Below, in pieces: positions 53,622 to 61,422 of a DNA stretch of 64,000 nucleotides (the first letter of the stretch is position 1; every line of letters starts with the position of its first letter). Under the pieces are notes generated by a model that saw only the letters and a list, made by a program, of their open reading frames with translations, was not told where the DNA came from and searched no databases. The position numbers were made by a program, and so were the translations under genes. The DNA is from Aureibaculum flavum. Lineage in GTDB: Bacteria; Bacteroidota; Bacteroidia; Flavobacteriales; Flavobacteriaceae. The stretch lies in assembly GCF_016406085.1 (NCBI RefSeq), contig NZ_JAEHFJ010000008.1:103057-167056 (forward strand), written 5' to 3'.

Positions 53622-53839
53622 TACCTAATAGCTATACATCATTTGAAGAAATAGATGAGCAGTTGAAAATTTTAAGTCTGCAAAAAAATATTTATAAAGA
53701 GTTGATTAAATTAAATTTAAAAAGCACTAAAAATAATTTAAAAGCAGAAAGTATTAAGACGGAACTTAGGGGCGTTCTACAAGAAAAAATTCTTGCATTT
53801 GTGGCAAATAACGTATTAAAAAAATTAAGAAGGAATTAA
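53618..53839 (+). CDS. Small helical protein, end of the YtxH operon
   Basis: A 73-residue charged helical protein (SYTSFEEIDEQLKILSLQKN) whose ATG overlaps the previous stop by four bases (ATGA), so it is translated with it. The DEQLKILSLQKNI and RGVLQEKILAFVANNVLKKL segments are like the third member of YtxH/holin cassettes. No known function. Confidence 0.75.
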   Translation: MIPNSYTSFEEIDEQLKILSLQKNIYKELIKLNLKSTKNNLKAESIKTELRGVLQEKILAFVANNVLKKLRRN

Positions 53840-53848
53840 AATAATAGA

Positions 53849-54919
53849 TTATCCAAATTCCGCTATCTCTTTTAGCGTTTCTTTATTTAATATAACGAGC
53901 CTTCTGCCAGATTCTACACCAATTAATCCTTCGTTTTTAAATTCGGTTAACATTCTAATGGCTGTTTCGGTTGCTGTTCCTATGAGTCCTGCAAAATCTT
54001 CTCTAGGAATACTTATACCTCTATGTTCTTGATCTTTAATCATCCCTTTAGCATCGAGCTCAAGTAATGTTTTTGCTGTTTTCTGACGCACAGTAGCAAA
54101 AGCCATATCTACTAATTGCTCTTGTAAATGAATCATATTATTTGAGATCATACCAATAAACTTATTAGAAACATCTCTGTTATCATATAATAGTTTTATG
54201 AAATCAGCCTTAGGTATTTCACAAATTTCAGCATCTTCTAAAACGGTAGCTGATTCTATATAGGTTTTATTATCACCTAAAAGAGAGAGTTGCCCTATAA
54301 AATCTCCATCCCTGTATAAGCCAGTAACAAATTCTTTTCCAGTTTCTGTACATCTATAGGTTTTTACAGTGCCACTATGAATAAAAAACAACCGATGTGC
54401 CGCATCTCCCTCAGCAAAAATTTCTTCTTTGTATTTATAATGTTTCAGGCTTCTGTCTTTTGAAAGGTCTTGTAATTCTAAATATTCTGACGCTTCTTTT
54501 AAAAATTCATTTATACCCTCAATATTATTAGAGAATTTTCTTTTCAAAAAGGCATTCTTTTTTAAACGACTTTTTATGGCACCTAATAGTTCATCTTCTT
54601 CAAAAGGTTTTGTTAAATAGTCATCAGCTCCTAAATTCATACCTTTTCGCATATCTGATTTTTCAGCTTTTGCTGTTAAAAAGATAAAAGGAATACCTGC
54701 TGTTTTTGGGTTTTTACTCAAACTTTCAAAAACTCCATATCCATCTAATTCCGGCATCATAATATCGCATAAAATAACATCTGGCATAAATTGATTGGCC
54801 TTTACAACACCAATCTTTCCATTTTCTGCAGTGCTCACTATATAATTTTCCAGTTCTAATATATCGGCTGTGTTTTCGCGAACATTTTGATTGTCTTCTA
54901 TTAAAAGTATTTTTTTCAT
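53849..54919 (-). CDS. Response regulator with cNMP-like and Crp-type HTH domains
   Basis: A 356-residue hybrid. Residues 1-120 are a receiver with DD at 8-9, phospho-acceptor Asp52 in VILCDIMMP and KPF at about 107. Residues about 145-270 are a cNMP-binding-type barrel (IFAEGDAAHRLFFIHSGTVK, GDFIGQLSLLGDNKTY). The C-terminal 60 residues are a Crp HTH (GISIPREDFAGLIGTATETAIRMLTEF) with Glu318 and Arg322 in the recognition helix. In FNR/DNR-type proteins these positions read TGA half-sites. The barrel lacks the Arg of the cAMP phosphate cassette. It overlaps the kinase gene by four bases. It is my candidate for the island regulator. Confidence 0.92.
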   Translation of the reverse strand: MKKILLIEDNQNVRENTADILELENYIVSTAENGKIGVVKANQFMPDVILCDIMMPELDGYGVFESLSKNPKTAGIPFIFLTAKAEKSDMRKGMNLGADDYLTKPFEEDELLGAIKSRLKKNAFLKRKFSNNIEGINEFLKEASEYLELQDLSKDRSLKHYKYKEEIFAEGDAAHRLFFIHSGTVKTYRCTETGKEFVTGLYRDGDFIGQLSLLGDNKTYIESATVLEDAEICEIPKADFIKLLYDNRDVSNKFIGMISNNMIHLQEQLVDMAFATVRQKTAKTLLELDAKGMIKDQEHRGISIPREDFAGLIGTATETAIRMLTEFKNEGLIGVESGRRLVILNKETLKEIAEFG

Positions 54920-57321
54920 TTTATTTCATTTTTTAATGGAAGCTCCACATAAAAAGTGGTCCCAATATTTAAATCACTTTTTAAGGTAATAGTACCTCCC
55001 ATCAATTCTATATATGACTTTACGATATTCAGTCCTAATCCAGTTCCTTCAATATGTGTAGTATTCGTTGCACGAAAAAAACGTTTGAATAAATTCGTTT
55101 GATCCTCTTCAGGGATCCCAACCCCCTGATCTGTTATTTCAAAGAGTAGGCGTTGCTTATGGGTTTCAATATGAAAAATTATTTCCTTGTGTTCTTCAGA
55201 ATATTTGATGGCATTAGATAATAAGTTAAAAACAATATGTTTTAAGAATTTTTGATCTAAAAAGACCTCAATATTCGGTTGTGGATGCCTTAAGGTAATG
55301 GTTTGCCCATTCTTTTTAATACCTTCAATTTCTTCAATTAAAGAATTCGAAAATTCTATAAAATCAAATGATACGGGCTCGGCAACTACTTTACCTTCTT
55401 GCAATTTGCTTAATGATAGAAAATCATTTAGAATTACAACTAAATTTTTAACACTTGCCCTAATTTTAGAGACATAGTTTAAGCGTCTATCCTCATAACC
55501 AGGAGCATTTAATTTTTCAATTAATATGGCGGAAGATAATATAGCACTTAAAGGGGTTCTAAACTCATGAGATGCCATTGAAATAAACCGTGATTTTAAT
55601 TCACTCAATTCCTGCTCTTTTTTTAATGTATTTAATATTTCAAGTTCAATATCTTTTTGATAAGATATATTATTATATACTAACAATATTTCTTCTATTT
55701 TTTTATCTATATTAATAAGTGGGGTGGTATTGACCATATACGTCTTATCTTGAAATTCAACTTCAAAAGAACAATGTTCTCCTTTTAAGGTTTTTTCGAT
55801 ATGACTTTTAACTTTTGTACTTACCTCTTGTGGTACTATTTTAACATTACCAATAGTATCTCCTATTTGTACTATGTCTCTGAACCCTAAATCATCCAAC
55901 TCTTCACCTTCAATAAAGACAATTTTAAAGTTTGCATCTACAACTACAACAAATCCTCTAGGGAAATTTTGTGCAATGTTAGAAAGTAAAATTCTACTAG
56001 ATAATGTCTTGCTTTCGGCAGATTGTGTTATCTGTATTTGATCTCCTAGGCTTAAATTAGACTCTACTAATTTTTGAACTGTAGAAGTAAGTTCTGTGGT
56101 ACGCTCTGCTACTTTTTCTTCTAATTGTACAGTCAGTTTACGCAGTTGCTTTTCACTTTCTATTAATTTTTGTTCTGCTTTTTTTCGCTCTGAAATATCA
56201 TTAGTAACACCAATTATACGTTCAGGAATACCATCTATGGTTGTAAATAGGCTTCCTTTTTCGTGTAACCAATGCACTGATTTGTCGGGATGTAGTATGC
56301 GATATTCTATAGTGTAATTTTTTTTATTCTTAATAGCTTCTGTCACTACTAATTTTACGTTTTCTCTGTCTTCAGGATAGATCTTCTCTAAAAATGATTC
56401 GAAAGTAATAACTTTTTCATGTTCTTTTAAACCCAATAAATAACTTTGGTAAGTATCTCTCTCTATTCTATTGGTAATCAAATTCCAATCCCATGATCCA
56501 AACTCACCCACTTCTAAGGCAAGCCTTTTCTGTTCTTCACTTTCTTTAATAATTTTTTCAGCATTTTTACTTTTTGTAATATCTCGAATAATAGACAAAT
56601 AATCACCACTATCGGTTTGAACTATCCTTGATTCTAAATGTTTCAACTCTCCATTTATAAGTAGTGAATATTCAACAAATTGTGTCTCTTTTGTTTTTTG
56701 GCAATTAGAAAACGCTTTTCTTAATTTATGACAAACCTTTTTCGGAAGTAATGTATCAATGTTTTTGCCAATATGTTCATCGTAAGCTGTTACCAGTTTA
56801 TTTTTTTTTGGGGTATGTATTTCAAGGTAATTCCCATCACTATCATAAAGGATCATTAAGTCCGGTAATGTATCTAAGATGGCTTTATATTGAGCTTCTT
56901 TTGTTACTAATTTTTGTTTTGTTATGTTGTACTTTTCTAGTATATTCTTAGAAATATCGATAATAAAAAGAATGAGCATTTGTTTACCATCAATGTTTAA
57001 AGAATTTAAATTTATTTCGATAGGAAATTTTGTGCCGTCGTGCTTTACACCAAAGACGTCAAAATCTTTGCCAAAGCATTTTTCTTTTAGTTCTAAGGTA
57101 TTAGCTGTATAACTATATTCATTTTTAAGCTTTAAAGTATCAGGAATAAGAATTTCTATACTCTTCTCTAAAAGTTTGTTCGTTTTATGACCAAACATGG
57201 TTTCAATAGCCTGATTTACTTTATGGATAATTCCATCAATATCTATGACTATAATACCTTCAAAAGAAGCGTTAAAAACGCTTTGTAAAATAACATTGTT
57301 TTCTAATTCATCTATAACCAT
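54916..57321 (-). CDS. Multi-PAS cytoplasmic sensor histidine kinase
   Basis: An 801-residue protein without membrane helices. PAS domains appear at about 10-130 (ASFEGIIVIDIDGIIHKVNQA), 145-255 (LDTLPDLMILYDSDGNYLEIH) and 265-385 (with VHWLHEKGSLF and ERIIGVTNDISERK). A coiled coil at about 385-425 comes next, then a further PAS-like region (445-555). The HisKA motif is MASHEFRTPLSAILS, and the ATPase domain has NLLSNAIKYS, DQGVGIPEED and GTGLGLNIVKSYIE. It should phosphorylate the adjacent hybrid regulator. Signal unknown; soluble PAS kinases commonly sense redox, oxygen or small ligands. Confidence 0.92.
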   Translation of the reverse strand: MVIDELENNVILQSVFNASFEGIIVIDIDGIIHKVNQAIETMFGHKTNKLLEKSIEILIPDTLKLKNEYSYTANTLELKEKCFGKDFDVFGVKHDGTKFPIEINLNSLNIDGKQMLILFIIDISKNILEKYNITKQKLVTKEAQYKAILDTLPDLMILYDSDGNYLEIHTPKKNKLVTAYDEHIGKNIDTLLPKKVCHKLRKAFSNCQKTKETQFVEYSLLINGELKHLESRIVQTDSGDYLSIIRDITKSKNAEKIIKESEEQKRLALEVGEFGSWDWNLITNRIERDTYQSYLLGLKEHEKVITFESFLEKIYPEDRENVKLVVTEAIKNKKNYTIEYRILHPDKSVHWLHEKGSLFTTIDGIPERIIGVTNDISERKKAEQKLIESEKQLRKLTVQLEEKVAERTTELTSTVQKLVESNLSLGDQIQITQSAESKTLSSRILLSNIAQNFPRGFVVVVDANFKIVFIEGEELDDLGFRDIVQIGDTIGNVKIVPQEVSTKVKSHIEKTLKGEHCSFEVEFQDKTYMVNTTPLINIDKKIEEILLVYNNISYQKDIELEILNTLKKEQELSELKSRFISMASHEFRTPLSAILSSAILIEKLNAPGYEDRRLNYVSKIRASVKNLVVILNDFLSLSKLQEGKVVAEPVSFDFIEFSNSLIEEIEGIKKNGQTITLRHPQPNIEVFLDQKFLKHIVFNLLSNAIKYSEEHKEIIFHIETHKQRLLFEITDQGVGIPEEDQTNLFKRFFRATNTTHIEGTGLGLNIVKSYIELMGGTITLKSDLNIGTTFYVELPLKNEIK

Positions 57322-57359
57322 ATTTAATAGTGTCGATTTAATCCAATGTAAAGGATTAA

Positions 57360-57367
57360 CAAATTTA
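57360..57367 (-). promoter_or_regulatory. TAnnTTTG -7 element for the kinase-regulator operon
   Basis: The minus strand reads TAAATTTG, 38 bases upstream of the kinase start. No TGAyNNNNrTCA core lies upstream of it, so the operon appears not to be controlled by the island site. Confidence 0.5.
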
Positions 57368-57391
57368 TAAATAGTTTCTTAAGAAAATCTA

Positions 57392-58444
57392 TTAATTTTT
57401 TTTGAGTTGCATTTCACGTAATATAGGTAACGAATTCGGATATGACTGTTTAATAAAATCAATTAATTCTTCTCTAATCTGACATCGCAAATCCCAAGTG
57501 TCAGAAGCGTTTTTTGCACTGAAAGCAGCTCTTAATTCCATTGATTTAACGTCAGAATTTGTTACTAATAAGTTTGCCTCTTTTTTATCCCATAAAGGAT
57601 TGTTTTTTAAAATATTCAATAACTTTGCTCTTAATTCTTTAACAGGAAACGTATAATCAACATATAGAAAAACGGTTCCGATAAGGTCAGCAGAGTTAAA
57701 GGTCCAGTTAACAAACGGTTTATCATTAAAATAACTTAAAGGTAATACCAATCTACGTTTATCCCAAATTTTAATAACCACATAGGTAAGTGTAATGTCT
57801 TCTACTTCACCAAACTCTCCTTCAATAACAACTTCATCATCAATTTTAATCGGTTGGGTAAAAGCAATTTGAAACCCCGTAATTAAGTTAGCGATTGATT
57901 TTTGTGCGGCTACACCTACAATTATACCAATAACACCGGCAGATGTTAATATGGTAGTGCCTAATTTTTTGGCAGCAGGTATATTCCATAAAATGGCAGC
58001 ACAGGCCAGTGTAACAATAATTATAATGGAAATACTTTTTATAAAGCGGAGCTGTGTTAAAACTTTCCGGTCTTTAGTTTTATGATTAGTATCTATACTA
58101 AATTTTTGTTTTACAATTTCTTCAATAGCATTTATTGATGCAATTATTATCCATGAAAAATTGATTATAATAAGGGCTTCAATAACCTTATACCACAGCG
58201 GAATAAGTTTCAAATATAATAGGAAACCATATATAAATAAAATGGGTAATAGAAACTTTGCAGGTGTTTTTAAATGCTTAAGAAGTTGTTGTTTTAAAAT
58301 AGTGGGCTTACGTTGGTTACCAAGTTTTAAAAATGTGAAAATTAACCACCTTAGTGCTAAACCTAAAAGGATACTAGCTACTATTATTACCAGATAGGTT
58401 AGCCATGATTCTTCACCCAAAAATTTTGAAATACTATTTTCCAT
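57392..58444 (-). CDS. MscS-family mechanosensitive channel
   Basis: A 350-residue protein with four or five helices and the MscS core: TSAGVIGIIVGVAAQKSIANLITGF (pore helix), then the beta domain IKIDDEVVIEGEFGEVEDITLTYVVI, RLVLPLSYFNDKPFVNW. It opens under membrane tension to release solutes in osmotic downshock. A weak operator-like site lies 41 bases upstream. Confidence 0.93.
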   Translation of the reverse strand: MENSISKFLGEESWLTYLVIIVASILLGLALRWLIFTFLKLGNQRKPTILKQQLLKHLKTPAKFLLPILFIYGFLLYLKLIPLWYKVIEALIIINFSWIIIASINAIEEIVKQKFSIDTNHKTKDRKVLTQLRFIKSISIIIIVTLACAAILWNIPAAKKLGTTILTSAGVIGIIVGVAAQKSIANLITGFQIAFTQPIKIDDEVVIEGEFGEVEDITLTYVVIKIWDKRRLVLPLSYFNDKPFVNWTFNSADLIGTVFLYVDYTFPVKELRAKLLNILKNNPLWDKKEANLLVTNSDVKSMELRAAFSAKNASDTWDLRCQIREELIDFIKQSYPNSLPILREMQLKKN

Positions 58445-58455
58445 ATTCTTTCCTT

Positions 58456-58496
58456 CAAAATATTGATTCTTTTATCAAAGTAAATGATTAAAATCA
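58456..58496 (-). promoter_or_regulatory. Weak operator TGATTTTAATCA upstream of mscS
   Basis: The minus-strand core runs 58496-58485. TATTTTG (one spacer base short of TAnnTTTG) runs 58462-58456, starting at +34. The A/T-rich core lowers confidence. Confidence 0.45.
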
Positions 58497-58561
58497 TTCA
58501 ATGATAAGCTTTAAAAGATGTGTCTTTTATTCTATACTATTTTAATTACGTAATGATTACC

Positions 58562-59329
58562 TTAATTTTCAATAAATAATTTATTCTCTTTTAATAACGC
58601 TATTGTAGAGGTATAGCCAATTTCAAAAATAGCTTCGACATTATTCATACTAAAGGTACTGTAATCGCTCAATACCTCTGGTTTTACAATTAAATCGCAA
58701 TCTGAAAATTTAGCAGCAGACTCTGCAACAGATTTTATTTTATAGGCTCTTTCTACCACATTATATGAATGTTTTAAATTTTCAATTTCAATTTTTTTTA
58801 GAGGATTTACAAACACTCCTATTATTTTATCACAATCATTCATTAAAGGTTCTACAGGAAAATTATTCAGTGTGCCTCCATCAACATAATAAGAGCCCTC
58901 AATTTCCATAGGTGTAAAAACACCTGGAAAAGAAGCCGATGCTAAAACGACTCTAATGAGTTCTCCTGTATTAAAAATCTTTAAAGTTCCTTTTACGATA
59001 TCGGTAGCAGTTATATAAAGTGGTTTTTGCAACGCAGCAAAATTATCTTCCTTAAAATATACTTTAAAAGAATTGTAAAATTTATCGGTATCAATAAACC
59101 CCGGTTTTCTATAAGCATACTTATGTCTATTAAAAAGAGTAATGGTTTTAAAGAAATTTAACATTTCTGACCAGTCAACACCAGCTGCATATAGTGCACC
59201 AACTATGGCTCCAGCACTTGTGCCTGAAATGTGAGAAGGGTGAATTTTGTGCTCAGACAGTGCTTTAATTACACCAATATGTGCAGCTCCTCTTGCTCCT
59301 CCACCAGATAATACTAAGCCAATGTTCAT
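58562..59329 (-). CDS. Patatin-like phospholipase
   Basis: A 255-residue patatin-fold hydrolase. LVLSGGGARGAAHIG is the oxyanion loop, HISGTSAGAIVGALYAAG the GxSxG nucleophile and SYYVDGGTLNNFPVE the Asp of the dyad. It is cytoplasmic as no signal peptide is visible. It should release fatty acids from membrane lipids or acyl-CoA. It lies directly behind the largest operator palindrome and could feed the oleate hydratases. Confidence 0.93.
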   Translation of the reverse strand: MNIGLVLSGGGARGAAHIGVIKALSEHKIHPSHISGTSAGAIVGALYAAGVDWSEMLNFFKTITLFNRHKYAYRKPGFIDTDKFYNSFKVYFKEDNFAALQKPLYITATDIVKGTLKIFNTGELIRVVLASASFPGVFTPMEIEGSYYVDGGTLNNFPVEPLMNDCDKIIGVFVNPLKKIEIENLKHSYNVVERAYKIKSVAESAAKFSDCDLIVKPEVLSDYSTFSMNNVEAIFEIGYTSTIALLKENKLFIEN

Positions 59330-59349
59330 AACTTAACTATTTATGAATG

Positions 59350-59406
59350 CAAAGGTATAGCGAAATTTATTAGTTAAAAATGACTGAAGTCATTCTTAAC
59401 TAATAA
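59350..59406 (-). promoter_or_regulatory. Operator TGACTTCAGTCA in a 40-base palindrome, with -7 TACCTTTG
   Basis: The core at 59381-59392 is the centre of a 40-base palindrome (59367-59406) with 18-base arms and one mismatch. On the minus strand an exact TAnnTTTG occupies 59357-59350, at +35. It drives the patatin gene. Confidence 0.83.
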
Positions 59407-59565
59407 ATTAACATATAGGTTAAAAAAATAGTGATTTGTAGTCTTAAAAATTTAATTTTTATAATAAAATATATTAACTCACTAATGCAGTTAATTCAAT
59501 ATTTCATGGGTTGATAGGAGAGAGGTAGTTTATTAAAAATAATTACAAGCCTTTTTATTTTATGT

Positions 59566-59599
59566 AATAAAGACTTCCAATTTCTTGAAAGTCTTTATT
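59566..59599 (-). terminator. Terminator of the 59620-61300 operon
   Basis: AATAAAGACTTCCAA pairs with TTGAAAGTCTTTATT (one mismatch) around four bases, 20 bases after the stop at 59620. It is A/T-flanked on both sides. Confidence 0.8.
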
Positions 59600-59619
59600 T
59601 TGAAACACTAAATTAAATA

Positions 59620-60219
59620 CTAAAAATCAATATCATCACTTAATCCTGCTCCTTTATTCTTATAGATTTCTTTAAAATGATTTTCCCATTTATCAGTTAA
59701 TTCACCATTCAATTTAAAAATTCTAGAAGCTTCTTTTTGTGCCTCAGAAAACTCTACACCATTTATCATTTCTTGAGAAGTTTGGGTTTCTACGTCTATT
59801 ACATATTTTTTCCAATAGCCACTCCAATGCATTGCTAATTGAGAGTATTCTGTTAAAGAAATACCATATTCTTTATCTAAGTCTATATCAATACCATATT
59901 CATGTGCAACTGACATGTGTTGTTCCATTTTAATATAATCGCTCCATTCTGGGAATTTTGCAAGAACAACTTCTGGCCCTTCTGCTCCTCCTACAACATT
60001 GGCAAATTTTCCTTGTTTAGGATTGGTAAAAACCTCTCCATAAAATTGCATATCATCCATAGACATTTCCGCCATTTTACCATTCCATTGATTCTTGGTA
60101 TCTTCCCATACAGGCACTTCCAAACTCAGTACTTTACAAACATCTTCTAATGACATTCCTGCTACCAAATTTGCAGACGCACATGCATAATCTCTAAAAC
60201 TTACTCCATTAATTTCCAT
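59620..60219 (-). CDS. Protein of unknown function
   Basis: A 199-residue soluble acidic protein. It begins NGVSFRDYACASANLVAGM and has HWSGYWKKYVID and WENHFKEIYKNKGAG late on. Aromatic and helical throughout; no signal or membrane segment. It is the last gene of a three-gene operon, 14 bases after the zinc-ribbon protein. I do not recognise a characterised family. Confidence 0.65.
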   Translation of the reverse strand: MEINGVSFRDYACASANLVAGMSLEDVCKVLSLEVPVWEDTKNQWNGKMAEMSMDDMQFYGEVFTNPKQGKFANVVGGAEGPEVVLAKFPEWSDYIKMEQHMSVAHEYGIDIDLDKEYGISLTEYSQLAMHWSGYWKKYVIDVETQTSQEMINGVEFSEAQKEASRIFKLNGELTDKWENHFKEIYKNKGAGLSDDIDF

Positions 60220-60233
60220 AAATTTTTATTTTT

Positions 60234-61100
60234 TTAATTATTAATATATAAATCACTTCTCTTTTTATCGTCATAGAAATAAAGGTCCATTTTTACACTT
60301 ACATCATGCTCAATAGTCTCTTCATACTCAGGTAAAAAAGAGGCTCGTTCCGTAAAGTATTTAGTCCAAAATGCTTTTTCTTTAATTTCCCAAACATCAT
60401 AGGCCTTAGCTAATTTTGTCTTGTCATCACCTTTGCTTAAACTTCGAAAACTTTTACATTTATTATGGGCTACTATTTTTTCATCCCATTCTTTTATAGC
60501 TTTATGTTTTGCAATATTCTCAACTACCCAACGTATTTCGGCAATTTTATCATTGGGTACAAAAGTGTTTACTGTATTGCAATAACCACAACTCACATAA
60601 TGCGATCTGAAAATGTCTTTTTTTACTTCAAGCTTTCCACTGCATTGTGTACAATGGAAATCTTCATTTAGAAAAGCAATAGCATGATTGTAAAATTTTT
60701 GTGAAACATTACCTTCTAATTCAATTTCAAAACGTTCAATTCTAGGATAAAAAGATTCCGCTAGTTGTACTCCTTTTTGATCTTGATCAATCAAGTCCCA
60801 ACGTTCTACATATGCTAACATTTGAGGTTCTACTTTATCATCAAAAGTAGTTTCTATTTTATCTGAAAGCCCGCTTATTTGCGACTTGATACCGCTCCAT
60901 GCTCTCATAGTTTTGGACATATCATAATCACTTTCTAGTAAGTTATCCATTACCGCTTCTTCTGCGTGATTTAAAGATTCATTAAATCGTGTTTCTATTT
61001 TCAACAAGAATGAATCCCATTTCAATACCAATTCAATAAATTCGGGATTTTGAGTACCATCAGACTCCTCTTCTTTATCTTTTTTAAATAAACCAAACAT
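60234..61100 (-). CDS. Helical protein with a central zinc ribbon
   Basis: A 288-residue soluble protein. The middle carries two CxxC pairs, HCTQCSGKLEV and VSCGYCNTVNTF (about 155-185), a zinc ribbon, between helical, acidic halves. Its first ATG overlaps the stop of the upstream 66-residue zinc-ribbon gene by one base. Function unknown; it may bind a partner or nucleic acid through the ribbon. Confidence 0.7.
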   Translation of the reverse strand: MFGLFKKDKEEESDGTQNPEFIELVLKWDSFLLKIETRFNESLNHAEEAVMDNLLESDYDMSKTMRAWSGIKSQISGLSDKIETTFDDKVEPQMLAYVERWDLIDQDQKGVQLAESFYPRIERFEIELEGNVSQKFYNHAIAFLNEDFHCTQCSGKLEVKKDIFRSHYVSCGYCNTVNTFVPNDKIAEIRWVVENIAKHKAIKEWDEKIVAHNKCKSFRSLSKGDDKTKLAKAYDVWEIKEKAFWTKYFTERASFLPEYEETIEHDVSVKMDLYFYDDKKRSDLYINN

Positions 61101-61300
61101 TATATATCTGTTTTAATTTCATTATCAATGTCCATAAACTTAAAACCACAATAGTCACAGGTTGTTAAATTAGTGTCTTTTGGTCTTGACGCACCACAAT
61201 TTTCACATTTTTTTGAACTGGTTTTAGAAGTATCATTACTCCCCCAATCTTTCTGACTTTCGTTTGCGTTTTTCACTATTTTTTTAAAAGGGTTTCCCAT
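61100..61300 (-). CDS. Small zinc-ribbon protein
   Basis: A 66-residue protein with a double-CxxC zinc ribbon, CENCGASRPKDTNLTTCDYCG, and a charged N terminus. It overlaps the next gene by one base (TAATG arrangement), which shows coupled translation. The paired ribbons in two adjacent genes suggest that the proteins act together. Confidence 0.75.
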   Translation of the reverse strand: MGNPFKKIVKNANESQKDWGSNDTSKTSSKKCENCGASRPKDTNLTTCDYCGFKFMDIDNEIKTDI

Positions 61301-61307
61301 AGTATTT

Positions 61308-61315
61308 CAAAAATA
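61308..61315 (-). promoter_or_regulatory. TAnnTTTG -7 element of the zinc-ribbon operon
   Basis: The minus strand reads TATTTTTG, seven bases before the ATG at 61300, giving a very short leader. No island operator lies upstream. Confidence 0.45.
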
Positions 61316-61422
61316 CTTAGAACTGTTGTTTTACATTAAATAAATTGACAAGCGTGCATTTTTAGTTTATAAACGCATTTTTGTGGTATTTTAAAGGCCT
61401 AAATGATAACTGATTTGATGCA

